Source: Anaerolineales bacterium
GTDB lineage: Bacteria > Chloroflexota > Anaerolineae > Anaerolineales > Villigracilaceae
Reading direction: 5' to 3'
Length of the DNA: 64,000 nt
NCBI GenBank assembly: GCA_030834895.1
Contig: JAUQXA010000064.1
Coordinates: forward strand, 62,001 to 126,000
The notes under the pieces were generated by a model. That model saw only the letters and a program-made list of their open reading frames with translations. It was not told the DNA's origin and ran no database searches. This document shows positions 7,575-14,896 of the stretch, one piece after another. The position numbers were made by a program, and so were the translations under genes. Within the stretch, counting starts at the first letter, position 1, and each line of letters begins with the position of its first letter.

Positions 7575-7705
7575 TGCCAACGGTTTGCGTTACCCGCGTG
7601 TGGGCGGAGTGTGGATTCGCTCTGAGGGCAGTATAAACCCGAAGCCAGAAAAAAAGCCTGTAAATCGCGCCGACTCCCACACGTCGGGTGCACGCTTTGT
7701 TAGCC
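7575..7705 (-). repeat. attC site of cassette 1
   Basis: A 131-bp site with left box TGCCAAC (7575-7581), arm GGTTTGCGTTACCCGCGTGT, right arm CACACGTCGGGTGCACGCTT then TGTTAGCC to 7705. It is 12 bp from the stop codon of the cassette 1 gene. Confidence 0.88.
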
Positions 7706-7717
7706 ACCGTTTTGGTT

Positions 7718-8482
7718 TTAAGGTGCCAAATAATTAAGAACGTCATCAACACCGTGCCACGATTGGAGCGTTCTGCCCGCATTGCCTCGATAGTTTAAAT
7801 AACCATCAAGCGTGGGAGGGAAAAACGCTAGTGAATACATAGGCATTTTGTAATTAAGTTGTGTGTTTTTCTCGTCTACACCACTATCTCCAGCAAAGCC
7901 CTGAGACAGCCAAATAAATTCTACCTCATACGCGACTGGAATTTCATATCCGTGTATATTGTCAGTTGGTCCATGTTTTGTTACTCTGATATGTGTTGGT
8001 TCACCGTACACTTTGATAATTTCGCCTATGGACATATTTGAATCAAAATAGCCTGTAAAACTTGGTAATATAGTTTCGACGATTTCATCTGGATTGGACA
8101 CATCAAAAAATAATCTTCCACCACTATTTTCTACATTGACCCAATCCCAGTCAAACTCACCATACGTATTACCTTCATATCGTTTGACATTTGTGACTTC
8201 GGGAAGATTATTTAGTAATTCAAGCGCTTCATTTGCTGTTGTTTTTCCTGGAATTATGCCAGCCCAACAAGGAGGGTTGCATAATTTACCGAGCAACCAT
8301 TGATTTTGTAAATTTTTCTGCATTGCTTGACGTGTTGGGTCAGGAATAAATTTCTCTGCCGTACTGGTTGAAGTAGTAAGGAGGGATTCTTGCTTTGAAG
8401 TCTCTATAAATCCAAAAATCCCAATACTTACTATAGCCAAAAACAATGTTGCAAACAGTGCGCTTTTTCTATATTGTTTCAT
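7718..8482 (-). CDS. Unknown secreted or membrane-anchored protein (cassette 1)
   Basis: A 254-residue protein. An N-terminal hydrophobic segment (SALFATLFLAIVSIGIFGFI) acts as signal or anchor. The rest is predicted extracytoplasmic. It has a C-N-P-P-C-W-A-G-I-I-P-G-K-T motif near residue 68, followed by a helical segment and a GEFDWDWVNVENSGGRLFFD strand pair. I have seen similar Cys-Pro-Pro-Cys-Trp-x-Gly-I openings in uncharacterised Chloroflexota proteins, but no function is known to me. It is the first cassette, nearest the expected attI. Low GC supports acquisition. Confidence 0.65.
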   Translation of the reverse strand: MKQYRKSALFATLFLAIVSIGIFGFIETSKQESLLTTSTSTAEKFIPDPTRQAMQKNLQNQWLLGKLCNPPCWAGIIPGKTTANEALELLNNLPEVTNVKRYEGNTYGEFDWDWVNVENSGGRLFFDVSNPDEIVETILPSFTGYFDSNMSIGEIIKVYGEPTHIRVTKHGPTDNIHGYEIPVAYEVEFIWLSQGFAGDSGVDEKNTQLNYKMPMYSLAFFPPTLDGYLNYRGNAGRTLQSWHGVDDVLNYLAP

Positions 8483-8505
8483 GAATTAATATTTACAAGG
8501 AAGGT

Positions 8506-8582
8506 GGCTAACTATGTTTTATACAGCATAGTGCTGTAAAATGTCCCTGTGCGGGGTGTTATACAGCATCGCGCTGTATAAC
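8506..8582. other. Array boundary: core site and two palindromes
   Basis: GGCTAAC (8506-8512), read on the minus strand as GTTAGCC, is a recombination core that marks the 5' edge of cassette 1. Beyond it there is no attC-like arm. Instead two similar palindromes follow: 8516-8540 (TTTTATACAGCA/TGCTGTAAAA) and 8558-8582 (GTTATACAGC/GCTGTATAAC, perfect 10-bp arms). In a complete integron attI and the start of a divergent intI would be here. The palindromes might be operators or cruciform elements; their role is unknown. Confidence 0.5.
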
Positions 8583-8761
8583 ATACTATATGCACCATTT
8601 ATGGCATTATACTTTCACCTGCACAAGTGGGCAAGAAATGGAACAAAAACCTACATCGTCCCCGCAAGGGAAAAACTCCTCGACCAATACAGAAAACCTG
8701 CAACCTTCCACCAGCGCCTGCCCCTCCTCTCCGACAACTACTCACTGATTACTGATTACTG
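8583..8761. other. Gene-poor flank where intI would be expected
   Basis: No convincing gene is visible. The plus strand is open in one frame across the stretch and includes an A-R-E-K-L-L-D-Q-Y-R string, which distantly recalls the P-K-L-L-D-Q-V-R opening of integron integrases. It is on the right strand and at the right place, but it is only ten residues and nothing further matches. It may be chance or a trace of a lost integrase. Confidence 0.25.
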
Positions 8762-9424
8762 TCACTTCCACCCCGCAAACACCGCAAACCGTCCCCACTG
8801 GAAGAACGTCCCCGCCTTTTCAAAGCCGATCTCCTTCAACCATGTCACCTGCTCTAAAAGGGTGGCGCTCTTGTCGTAGCTCATCCGCTCCCTCGCACCG
8901 CGGATTTCGTCCTCGTCACTGCCGAGGGCGCACGCGCCGCCGATGTGCATCTCGTCGTACAGCTTTTCCTCCCACTCCGTCTCGCCCAAAACCTGCTCCG
9001 CGTTGACAAAGACCCCGCCCGGCGCAAGCGCGCCGAAGATGCGCTCGTACAGGTTTCGCTTTTCGTCGTCCGTCAGGTGATGGATTGCCACCGACGAAAC
9101 GACCGCGTTGAACTGAATATTCGGCAGCGGCTCCGTCATGGACTGGATAAAAAGCGTCGGCTTGAACTGCTCCAGCCGGATCAACGCCTTCGCCGTCATC
9201 TCGGCGGATTCATCCAGCAGGTACAGCGAAGCCGCGCCAACTCTCTGCATTACGAACTCGCTCATCATGCCTGTGCCCGCGCCGATGTCCAGGATGGCGG
9301 GCGACGGGATGTCTTTAACCGTCCGCGCCGCCAAATCCGCTGCGGTGGAGTAGAACAGGTCAAAGCAGGGGATCAGGCGGCGGCGGGAAAGGTCATACTT
9401 GGCGGCGTTCCATATTTTACTCAT
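8762..9424 (-). CDS. SAM-dependent class I methyltransferase
   Basis: A 220-residue protein with motif I AILDIGAGTGMMSEFVM, an acidic post-I strand (SLYLLDESAEM), FNAVVSSVAIHHL (motif II/post) and ALAPGGVFVNAEQ (motif III). This resembles the ubiquinone/menaquinone- or trans-aconitate-type small-molecule methyltransferases; the substrate is not predictable. High GC codon use matches the genes to its right, so it is the first clearly chromosomal gene after the cassette array. The C-terminus is complete. Confidence 0.88.
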   Translation of the reverse strand: MSKIWNAAKYDLSRRRLIPCFDLFYSTAADLAARTVKDIPSPAILDIGAGTGMMSEFVMQRVGAASLYLLDESAEMTAKALIRLEQFKPTLFIQSMTEPLPNIQFNAVVSSVAIHHLTDDEKRNLYERIFGALAPGGVFVNAEQVLGETEWEEKLYDEMHIGGACALGSDEDEIRGARERMSYDKSATLLEQVTWLKEIGFEKAGTFFQWGRFAVFAGWK

Positions 9425-9482
9425 GCGCCGATGTTATCACATCGCCTCCCTATCCTTCTGGGAGAGGGGGTAGGGGTGAGGG

Positions 9483-10244
9483 TTACTTCACCTTATCCAC
9501 CTCCGCCTGCAACGCGGGTTTGAGGGTCTCGAAATCCAGTCCCTGTTCGGTGCAGAAATCCTTCACGGTTGTCAGTGGATTGGGCATGGGCTTGCCCATT
9601 ACCTGCTCGATGACTTCCTGACTCACGCCCCAGTCGAGGACTTCCTGGAAGGTGGTTTTGCCCTTGACCAGTTTTTCGGTGGATTCCTCGCTCGAAGCTG
9701 ACTCCGCTGCGGGGGTTGGTTGACTCGATGGAGCCGCATCAACTTCGGGCGCGGTCACGGCGGCGGACGCGGAGCCTGGGACTGTGTGCGCTTCGAGATA
9801 CGTCAACTGCTCGGGAGTGAGAGTCCGCTCCTTGAGGAGTCCCGCCGCTTCCTCTGGCAGGTAAATATCGGTGCTGAGGTCGAAGGGCAATCCGCTATAA
9901 AAGGCGACGAAGAGCCGCACCGATGCCGTGCCGATTTCGAACTCACTATCCGCGTACGTCTCTTCAAGATTCTTGACTTGATATGCGGCGGGGTCACTGC
10001 TCTCGACCTTGAAGGCTTGCGCCAGAACTGACGGCGGGATGCCGAAATTTTTCTCCACGTCACCGAAGGTGTACGAGCCGCGGATGTCGGCGGGATTGGC
10101 TTGCCCTGCGAATTCGCCTTCGGTGTAGGTGGCGGCTTCCTTAGTGGACATGGTTTGCCACCAGCCCATGGCGGTTGTGAGGGCGATGCCTCCAAAGAGG
10201 ATGACGACGATGATGGCGGCGAGCAGTTTGGATGTCAGGTTCAT
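9483..10244 (-). CDS. Membrane-anchored partner of the NapH-like ferredoxin protein
   Basis: A protein of about 253 residues. The start ATG at 10244 overlaps the stop of the upstream gene (ATGA), so the two are translationally coupled. One N-terminal transmembrane helix (LLAAIIVVILFGGIALTTAM) is followed by an extracytoplasmic part with a YTFGDVEKNFGIPPSVLAQAF unit, an Ala/Pro/Ser linker, and a second similar unit near the C-terminus (TTFQEVLDWGVSQEVIEQVM). The two units look like a duplicated small helical module. No cofactor motif is seen. A role as accessory subunit in electron transfer is inferred from the coupling only. Confidence 0.75.
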   Translation of the reverse strand: MNLTSKLLAAIIVVILFGGIALTTAMGWWQTMSTKEAATYTEGEFAGQANPADIRGSYTFGDVEKNFGIPPSVLAQAFKVESSDPAAYQVKNLEETYADSEFEIGTASVRLFVAFYSGLPFDLSTDIYLPEEAAGLLKERTLTPEQLTYLEAHTVPGSASAAVTAPEVDAAPSSQPTPAAESASSEESTEKLVKGKTTFQEVLDWGVSQEVIEQVMGKPMPNPLTTVKDFCTEQGLDFETLKPALQAEVDKVK

Positions 10245-11086
10245 TTCAGGCCTCCAGCGTTGAAGACGACGGTTTTGGCGACGGGGCACACGGCTTCGGA
10301 CGTGCATTCGAGGCACGAGATGCACTGGTGGTCGCGGACGGTTTTCACCGCATCCACGGGGATGTTCATCGGGCACAGGATCGAGCACGCGCCGTCGGCT
10401 TTGCAGGTGGCTTCCACACGGCGAATTTGGAACACGCGAAACAGGTTGGTAATGCCAAGCACCGCGCCGTAGGGACAGGCATACTTACACCAAGGTCGTT
10501 CGACGAAAAGCGAGAGTAGGAGCGTGACGCCGAGAATGACGAGTCCAGCCACGGCGACTTCGCTCGTCCAGAAGTTGAAGAGCGCAAAGTAGGGGTCATA
10601 CTCGGCGAAGATCAACGTGCCGCTGGTGGCTGTCACGTAGACCACCCAGACCAGAACGACATAGCGCAGGTAGCGCAGGACTTTATCCAATTTTTCGGGG
10701 ACGAAATGATTGAACTTGCGGCGGAAGATTTTCTTTCCCAACGTGCTGACCCATTCTTGCACCGTTCCCATCGGGCAGACCCAGCCGCAGAAGACGGGTC
10801 CGAATAAGATTGCCAGCAGGAAGGCAATGATCATCAAGATGAACGAAGACTCGTGAATCTTCTGCACGAATGTCCCGACTGTCGCGTACTGATAAATCGT
10901 CACCACGCCGCCGAAGGGACACAACGCGTGGAGCGAAGCCGTCGAGAGGAAGGCGATTCCGCCGCCGTTTTCGACCAGCGTGTGGTTTACCGCGATCAAT
11001 GCGATCAACAGGAAGAAAAACCACTGAACCACTTTTCTAATCCAGATACTGCGAGGTCTAAAGAGTCGTTTGCCAAAAATTTTCAT
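10241..11086 (-). CDS. NapH/CcoG-like membrane 4Fe-4S protein
   Basis: A 281-residue polytopic membrane iron-sulphur protein. Transmembrane segments lie around residues 20-40, 80-100, 140-160 and 175-195. Two CxxxCP-type membrane motifs (FCGWVCPMG, WCKYACPYG) are typical of the NapH/NosR/CcoG group. The C-terminus carries two [4Fe-4S] ferredoxin clusters (CKADGACSILCP and CISCLECTSEAVCP). Such proteins pass electrons between the quinone pool or flavin proteins and periplasmic or cytoplasmic partners. The gene is followed by its coupled partner and preceded, after a terminator, by rex, which suggests redox control. Confidence 0.88.
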   Translation of the reverse strand: MKIFGKRLFRPRSIWIRKVVQWFFFLLIALIAVNHTLVENGGGIAFLSTASLHALCPFGGVVTIYQYATVGTFVQKIHESSFILMIIAFLLAILFGPVFCGWVCPMGTVQEWVSTLGKKIFRRKFNHFVPEKLDKVLRYLRYVVLVWVVYVTATSGTLIFAEYDPYFALFNFWTSEVAVAGLVILGVTLLLSLFVERPWCKYACPYGAVLGITNLFRVFQIRRVEATCKADGACSILCPMNIPVDAVKTVRDHQCISCLECTSEAVCPVAKTVVFNAGGLK

Positions 11087-11186
11087 GCCATTCTCCTTGT
11101 TTACCTGTACTTTATATTGGCTGGAGTGTAATGATTATTTGTTGGCGTTTGACAAAGGAATTATGAAGATTTGGTAAAGAGAAAGT

Positions 11187-11223
11187 TTGCTCCAGCGAGG
11201 GCTTAGCCCCCGCTGGAGCAAAA
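11187..11223. repeat. Intergenic palindrome, TTTGCTCC...GGAGCAAA family
   Basis: Perfect outer arms TTTGCTCCAGCG/CGCTGGAGCAAA enclose a GGGCTTAGCCC inner hairpin. A related element with changed but still paired arms (TTTGCTACAT/ATGTAGCAAA) is at 50337-50374. It looks like a dispersed palindromic repeat rather than a terminator because no T-run follows on either strand. Confidence 0.6.
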
Positions 11224-11248
11224 AAGACCCGCTCAAATGAGCAGGTCT
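11221..11248 (-). terminator. Rho-independent terminator of rex
   Basis: On the minus strand the stem GACCTGCTCA/TGAGCGGGTC is followed directly by six T. It lies about 40 bp beyond the rex stop codon and separates rex from the ferredoxin gene. Confidence 0.75.
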
Positions 11249-11289
11249 CTAACTGTCTGGCTTCAGACTATTAGTCTATCAGGCTACTC

Positions 11290-11907
11290 TCACAAATAAT
11301 ACGTCATCTTTTGCAAGTGCGTGGCCGGGTCGATGTACTGCACTTTCACGTCATCGGGGACATTGAGACTAATGGGCGCGTAATTCAGGATCGCCTTGAC
11401 GCCCGCCTTCACCAGTTGGTCGGTCGTCTCCTGCGCCACCGAAGCGGGAATGGTCAACATCGCGATTTTGATTCCGCTGACTTTGACTCTTTCGATCATG
11501 TCGGCTGTATCCTCCACAGTGATGTCGCCAATCTTCTGCCCGATCTTGGATTTGTCGTTGTCGAAGATCATGACGACGTTAAAGCCGCGGTTGACGAATC
11601 CCTGGTAGCGGGCAAGCGCGTGTCCCATGTCACCAGCGCCGACGATGATCACATCCCAGAGGCGGTCCACCTTGAGGATTTCGCGCAGTTTATCCAGCAG
11701 GTAGGAAATGGAATATCCCGTGCCCTGCTTGCCAAACTCGCCAAATTGGGAAATGTCCTTGCGGATTTGCGCGGCGGAAATACCCACATGCTCGCCCAAC
11801 TCCTGCGAAGAAGTGGTTTTTACTCCCTGATCTGCCATGCGTTGTAACGCGCGCAAGTAAACAGGCAGGCGGGTAATGATAATGTCGGGAATCTTCTCTG
11901 CATTCAT
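11290..11907 (-). CDS. rex: Redox-sensing transcriptional repressor Rex
   Basis: A 205-residue protein, the normal length for Rex. The N-terminal winged helix is complete (PDIIITRLPVYLRAL, SSQELGEHVGISAAQIRKDI, SQFGEFGKQGTGY). It is followed by the NAD(H)-binding Rossmann domain with VIIVGAGDMGHALARY and VMIFDNDKSKIG. The C-terminal domain-swap helix region is present. Rex represses fermentation and respiration genes and releases DNA when NADH is high. It has its own terminator at 11221-11248. Likely targets nearby are itself and the adjacent membrane ferredoxin operon, by inference. Confidence 0.95.
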   Translation of the reverse strand: MNAEKIPDIIITRLPVYLRALQRMADQGVKTTSSQELGEHVGISAAQIRKDISQFGEFGKQGTGYSISYLLDKLREILKVDRLWDVIIVGAGDMGHALARYQGFVNRGFNVVMIFDNDKSKIGQKIGDITVEDTADMIERVKVSGIKIAMLTIPASVAQETTDQLVKAGVKAILNYAPISLNVPDDVKVQYIDPATHLQKMTYYL

Positions 11908-11961
11908 TCTCTGCTCCTCACATTGATGAAATACAGACTAAATTTACCATAAAATGTCATT

Positions 11962-11979
11962 TCGTACAAATATGCACAA
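11962..11979. promoter_or_regulatory. Possible Rex operator upstream of rex
   Basis: TCGTACAAATATGCACAA matches about 11 of 18 positions of the TTGTGAAATATTTCACAA-type Rex operator, with a good CACAA right half and a weak left half. It lies about 55 bp upstream of the rex start, a sensible place for autoregulation. Weak evidence. Confidence 0.3.
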
Positions 11980-12017
11980 AATAGTTCACATGGCTTTCTT
12001 GAATCCCAAATCATGGT

Positions 12018-13091
12018 TCAGGGAACGATTTTCAGTTGCAGAACATACATTGTATATCCAGTCCCGTTTTGAAGCAGGCGCAGAAAATAATTGTCCCCCG
12101 GTTGGACAGTTGCCACGGATGTTTCGCCGCAGGGAAAATCTCCCATGGATTTTCCGTTATTCCACAATTCCACGCTCAGGGCGTTGTTCGGGCATGTCAC
12201 TTGAATTGAAACCGCGCTGCTTTGGGATGTGAACTGAATCCAATCCTCCGCATCCCCGTCCGGCGCGGAGACATCGCCGTTTACCTGCAAGGCGCGTGAA
12301 GTCATCGGTGAAAGGGATGCCTTTGTCAATGGGCTTTGCATTGAATCGCCATCCTGAAAGGCCGTCTTTACAGTGGAGTCCATCGCAGGAGTCGCGACTG
12401 TCGGCGTTGATGTCTCTGCAACTTTGCCATCGACCATTGGTACGCTGTCGAGATTGTCCGCCTGTAAAAATTCCGCAGTCACCCAGCCTTTTCCATCGGG
12501 CGCGCCGGCGAACTCGATCTGAATCCATTTGCCGCCCGGTTCCCTGCCGGTAATGAAGACGAGGTCATTGGAATTCAATACGCCCAGCAATTCCGACTCT
12601 AATCCCGGACCACTGCGGACGTTTACTCTTTGAGTGACCATCCCATTGACCTTCGACCCCGGGCCTGATTCGATCTCAACCTGCCGAATCTCAGCCCCGG
12701 ACTCCACTTGCACAAATTCCGCCCGTACCCACCCTTTTCCTGTTTGGGATTCCGTATACATGATTTGATACCAACTTCCGCTTGCGTCTTTGCCGATGAC
12801 TTGTACCTTGGCGAAAATGCCGACCAATCCCAAAGATGCGCTGGCGGTTGAAGGCTCCGCGCGGACATTCAACTGTGTGGTGGTCATCCCTTCGATGGGG
12901 GAGATATTTATTTCTTCCACGACAGTCAATATAGGTTCGGGCGTTACAGGCGTTTGCGTTGCCTGTTGCGTGGGTATGGGTGGTAGCGTGGCAGTGAAAA
13001 AATCGGGCGTTATGGTAACGCCTGCATTGTTCCCGTTGCAGCCTGCGCAAAGGATCATTATCCCAAACAAGAGAATGGTCTTTGGATGCAC
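12018..13091 (-). CDS. Lipoprotein with two bacterial SH3 domains
   Basis: A 357-residue protein. A short hydrophobic start ends in a lipobox (MILCAGC), so it is a predicted surface lipoprotein. Two SH3b domains follow: residues ~70-130 (TTTQLNVRAEPSTASASLG..., GKGWVRAEFVQ) and ~150-210 (VTQRVNVRSGPGLESELLG..., GKGWVTAEFLQ). SH3b domains commonly bind peptidoglycan. The C-terminal ~100 residues (GDAEDWIQFTSQSSAVSIQV...) resemble a pre-peptidase C-terminal-like beta domain. The GTG at 13091 is used as start. A single-gene unit between rex and tRNA-Arg. Confidence 0.8.
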   Translation of the reverse strand: MHPKTILLFGIMILCAGCNGNNAGVTITPDFFTATLPPIPTQQATQTPVTPEPILTVVEEINISPIEGMTTTQLNVRAEPSTASASLGLVGIFAKVQVIGKDASGSWYQIMYTESQTGKGWVRAEFVQVESGAEIRQVEIESGPGSKVNGMVTQRVNVRSGPGLESELLGVLNSNDLVFITGREPGGKWIQIEFAGAPDGKGWVTAEFLQADNLDSVPMVDGKVAETSTPTVATPAMDSTVKTAFQDGDSMQSPLTKASLSPMTSRALQVNGDVSAPDGDAEDWIQFTSQSSAVSIQVTCPNNALSVELWNNGKSMGDFPCGETSVATVQPGDNYFLRLLQNGTGYTMYVLQLKIVP

Positions 13092-13120
13092 AATCCTATT
13101 GTATCCAAGAATGAGACATT

Positions 13121-13152
13121 AAACAAAAAACGCCGTGAAGCGTTTTTTGTTT
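13121..13152 (-). terminator. Terminator of tRNA-Arg
   Basis: On the minus strand, 7 bp past the tRNA 3' end, AAACAAAAAACGC pairs with GCGTTTTTTGTTT around a six-base loop and ends in a T-rich tract. The A/T symmetry may also allow function on the plus strand. Confidence 0.7.
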
Positions 13153-13159
13153 GTTGCAG

Positions 13160-13231
13160 CACCCCCGCGCAGACTCGAACTGCGCTCTTCGGCTCCGGAG
13201 GCCGACGCTCTGTCCACTGAGCTACGGGGGC
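13160..13231 (-). tRNA. tRNA-Arg (CCG)
   Basis: On the minus strand a 72-nt cloverleaf: acceptor arm GCCCCCG/CGGGGGT, D-arm TAGCTCAGTGGACAGAGC, anticodon stem TCGGC/GCCGA with loop CTCCGGA (anticodon CCG), and T-arm CGCAG TTCGAGT CTGCG. CCA is not encoded. CCG reads the CGG arginine codon. Confidence 0.93.
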
Positions 13232-13522
13232 GGACGGGTGCAATTTTACCACCCAACCTTTTTTCTTTGGCAATTATCTTGCAATCTCCCGACAACCTTG
13301 CTGTAACGCGCCAACCATGAACATAGCCATACAATATAAAAAACATTTCCCTATGAATGCGCAGGTGGAAATGTAAAACAGAAATTTATTCACCTGTATA
13401 AAACAAATTCTCGGAAGAAGCGGAACAATGCGCGGAGGTGCAACGGAACCATACAATGATGATTTTCAAACGAATGTAATTTTGTTTTGCAAGACCTTCA
13501 TTTCAATAAGGAGAACACAGTT
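13232..13522. other. Intergenic region between tRNA-Arg and the cohesin cluster
   Basis: I see no gene here. It contains presumable promoters for the tRNA (minus strand) and for the secreted cluster (plus strand). A GAAGCGGAAC...GGTGCAACGG stretch before 13460 has no clear structure. AAGGAGA lies just before the ATG at 13523. Confidence 0.4.
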
Positions 13523-14836
13523 ATGAGAACCAAACATCTGCTTCAGGTATTCGTCCTGCTCGCCATTCTGTTCAGCGCGCTTGGAACGGGGCAGCAGGCG
13601 CAAGCCCAATCAGGGGTGCAGATTGTCATGCGCAACCTGACCTATTGGGATTCCATCTACACCGGTTATGTGGACACGTCTCGCTATGAGAAATGGCCGC
13701 TTACTTTCGATGAAGCCCATGACTTTACGGTGACCGCCACCCCAACTTCCGGGGCATTATCTCCCCGGATCCTTCTGCTGGATGCGAGCGACAATGAAAT
13801 TGCGCGTTCAGTCGGTTCATTGACCAGCTCCCAGCCAGTGGGAAGTTACTTTATCCTGATCCAGCCTGACACCTCTGTTGGCGGCACCTACAGCCTGACC
13901 ATCCGCGAAGCGCAGACACAAACCCCGACCCCAACGCCCACTCAAACAGCCACACCCACGCCGGAGACTCCAACCCCGACTCCGACACCCACTCAAACAG
14001 CCACGCCAACACCGACTCCCGTGGTGCCCTTCGTCTCCGTCGCTCTCGACCCCTCAAGTGTTGAAATCGGTGGAACATCCACTGCGATCGTCAGCCTGAA
14101 CAATGTCCCTGCTTCAGGATACAACAGTGTCGAGTTCACCTGTACTTACAACCCCACCATGGTCGAAGTCAGCAATATTGTTGCAAACACCGACCTCTTT
14201 GGGGCTGATCCGGCTGTAGCCATCAATGGCCCTCAGAGTGGCAGTTTTATCGTTGCGATTGCGGGAAGCAATGGACATAAGGCTGTCGCTGATGGCGCTG
14301 CCTTCACCTTCAGCCTCAGGGCACTGGCAGTTGGACAGGTTTCCATCGAGTGCCGGGCGCGTGTTTCAACGGGTACAAACACCCTCACTGAAATCGATTA
14401 TAGCGGAGCCACCCTGACCATCACGGAAGTGGTTGTTCTCGACGGCACGCTCACCGGACAGGTCCTCGCCTGCAAGCCGGTCACTGTAACCATTGGCACC
14501 GAACTGGTGACAGCCGATTCGAGCGGCAACTTTAGCTGGTCCGCTCCCGCCGGTTCCTACACCGTCCTTGCCAGCGCGCAGGGTTTCCTCAATGCCCAGG
14601 GTTCCGCCACGCTCACCAGCGGAGCGACGACCGCCATGCCGCAAATCAGCCTGGCTGCGGGCGATATCGACAACAACGGCGTTGTTGACCAGTTCGATGC
14701 CATGACCATCGGCATGAGCTACAACACCGCAACACCCGCCGCTGCCGACCTCAATTGTGACACCACCATCAACGTCCTTGACCTTGAACTGCTTGCTGCT
14801 CACTACCGCCAGGTTGGACCGGTTGTTTGGCAATAG
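13523..14836 (+). CDS. Secreted protein with cohesin and dockerin modules
   Basis: About 437 residues from the ATG at 13523, preceded by AAGGAGA. Order of parts: signal peptide (LLQVFVLLAILFSALGTGQQ..AQA); a beta domain (~35-130) of pre-peptidase C-terminal type; a Thr-Pro linker; a cohesin-like domain (~180-310, SVALDPSSVEIGGTSTAIVS... FTCTYNPTMVEVSNI); a carboxypeptidase-regulatory-like beta sandwich (~320-375); and a C-terminal dockerin with two EF-like Ca-binding repeats (GDIDNNGVVDQFDAMTIG, DLNCDTTINVLDLELLAAHY). Cohesin and dockerin on one chain suggest self- or cross-assembly outside the cell. It shares this plan with the M23 protein at 15914. Confidence 0.85.
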   Translation: MRTKHLLQVFVLLAILFSALGTGQQAQAQSGVQIVMRNLTYWDSIYTGYVDTSRYEKWPLTFDEAHDFTVTATPTSGALSPRILLLDASDNEIARSVGSLTSSQPVGSYFILIQPDTSVGGTYSLTIREAQTQTPTPTPTQTATPTPETPTPTPTPTQTATPTPTPVVPFVSVALDPSSVEIGGTSTAIVSLNNVPASGYNSVEFTCTYNPTMVEVSNIVANTDLFGADPAVAINGPQSGSFIVAIAGSNGHKAVADGAAFTFSLRALAVGQVSIECRARVSTGTNTLTEIDYSGATLTITEVVVLDGTLTGQVLACKPVTVTIGTELVTADSSGNFSWSAPAGSYTVLASAQGFLNAQGSATLTSGATTAMPQISLAAGDIDNNGVVDQFDAMTIGMSYNTATPAAADLNCDTTINVLDLELLAAHYRQVGPVVWQ

Positions 14837-14853
14837 CAAAACATTCATCGATG

Positions 14854-14881
14854 CAGGGGCGCGCTCTAAAGCGCGCCCCTG
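14854..14881. repeat. Intergenic palindrome, AGGGGCG family
   Basis: CAGGGGCGCGCT and AGCGCGCCCCTG are perfect arms around CTAA. It is one of three GGGGCG...CGCCCC palindromes in the window (others at 26013-26039 and 26223-26281). It could also terminate or stabilise mRNA within the cohesin operon. Confidence 0.6.
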
Positions 14882-14896
14882 TCCCCGGAGATAATC

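Larger units (their letters stand above)
178..8512 (-). mobile_element. Integron gene-cassette array without an integrase (CALIN-like)
   Basis: Nine cassette-sized units (0.6-1.2 kb) are all transcribed on the minus strand. Each is followed, at its 3' (left) end, by a related palindromic site of about 130 bp. Read in the gene direction the sites begin GGCTAACAAAGCGTGCACC and end CGCAAACCGTTAGGC or close variants. This fits the known attC layout R''-L''-L'-R' with terminal RYYYAAC and GTTRRRY boxes. The sites resemble each other internally, as in sedentary chromosomal integrons. By convention attI and a divergent intI should lie to the right, near 8512; no tyrosine recombinase is found there or elsewhere in the window. 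Spacing between genes and sites is short (10-70 bp). Cassette identity is seen in sequence; mobility is inferred. Confidence 0.85.

Noticed and set aside
853..7705. CRISPR array or tandem repeats suggested by the recurrent GGTTTGCGTTACC / GTGCACGC motifs
   Set aside because: Repeats are ~130 bp, palindromic, 0.6-1.2 kb apart and each follows a gene; this is the attC pattern. No short regular spacers or cas genes exist.
8516..8582. LexA (SOS) boxes controlling a lost intI
   Set aside because: The palindromes read ACAG...CTGT, the reverse order of the E. coli LexA box CTGT...ACAG, and no SOS gene is present.
8541..8879. 112-codon plus-strand ORF
   Set aside because: Half of it overlaps the real methyltransferase on the other strand; no ribosome site or family pattern. 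Only a weak integrase-like decapeptide was noted.
11150..11169. Rex operator upstream of the ferredoxin operon (TTTGTTGGCGTTTGACAAAG)
   Set aside because: The TTGT and ACAA halves are 9 instead of 10 bp apart and inner bases do not match; too weak to list as a site.
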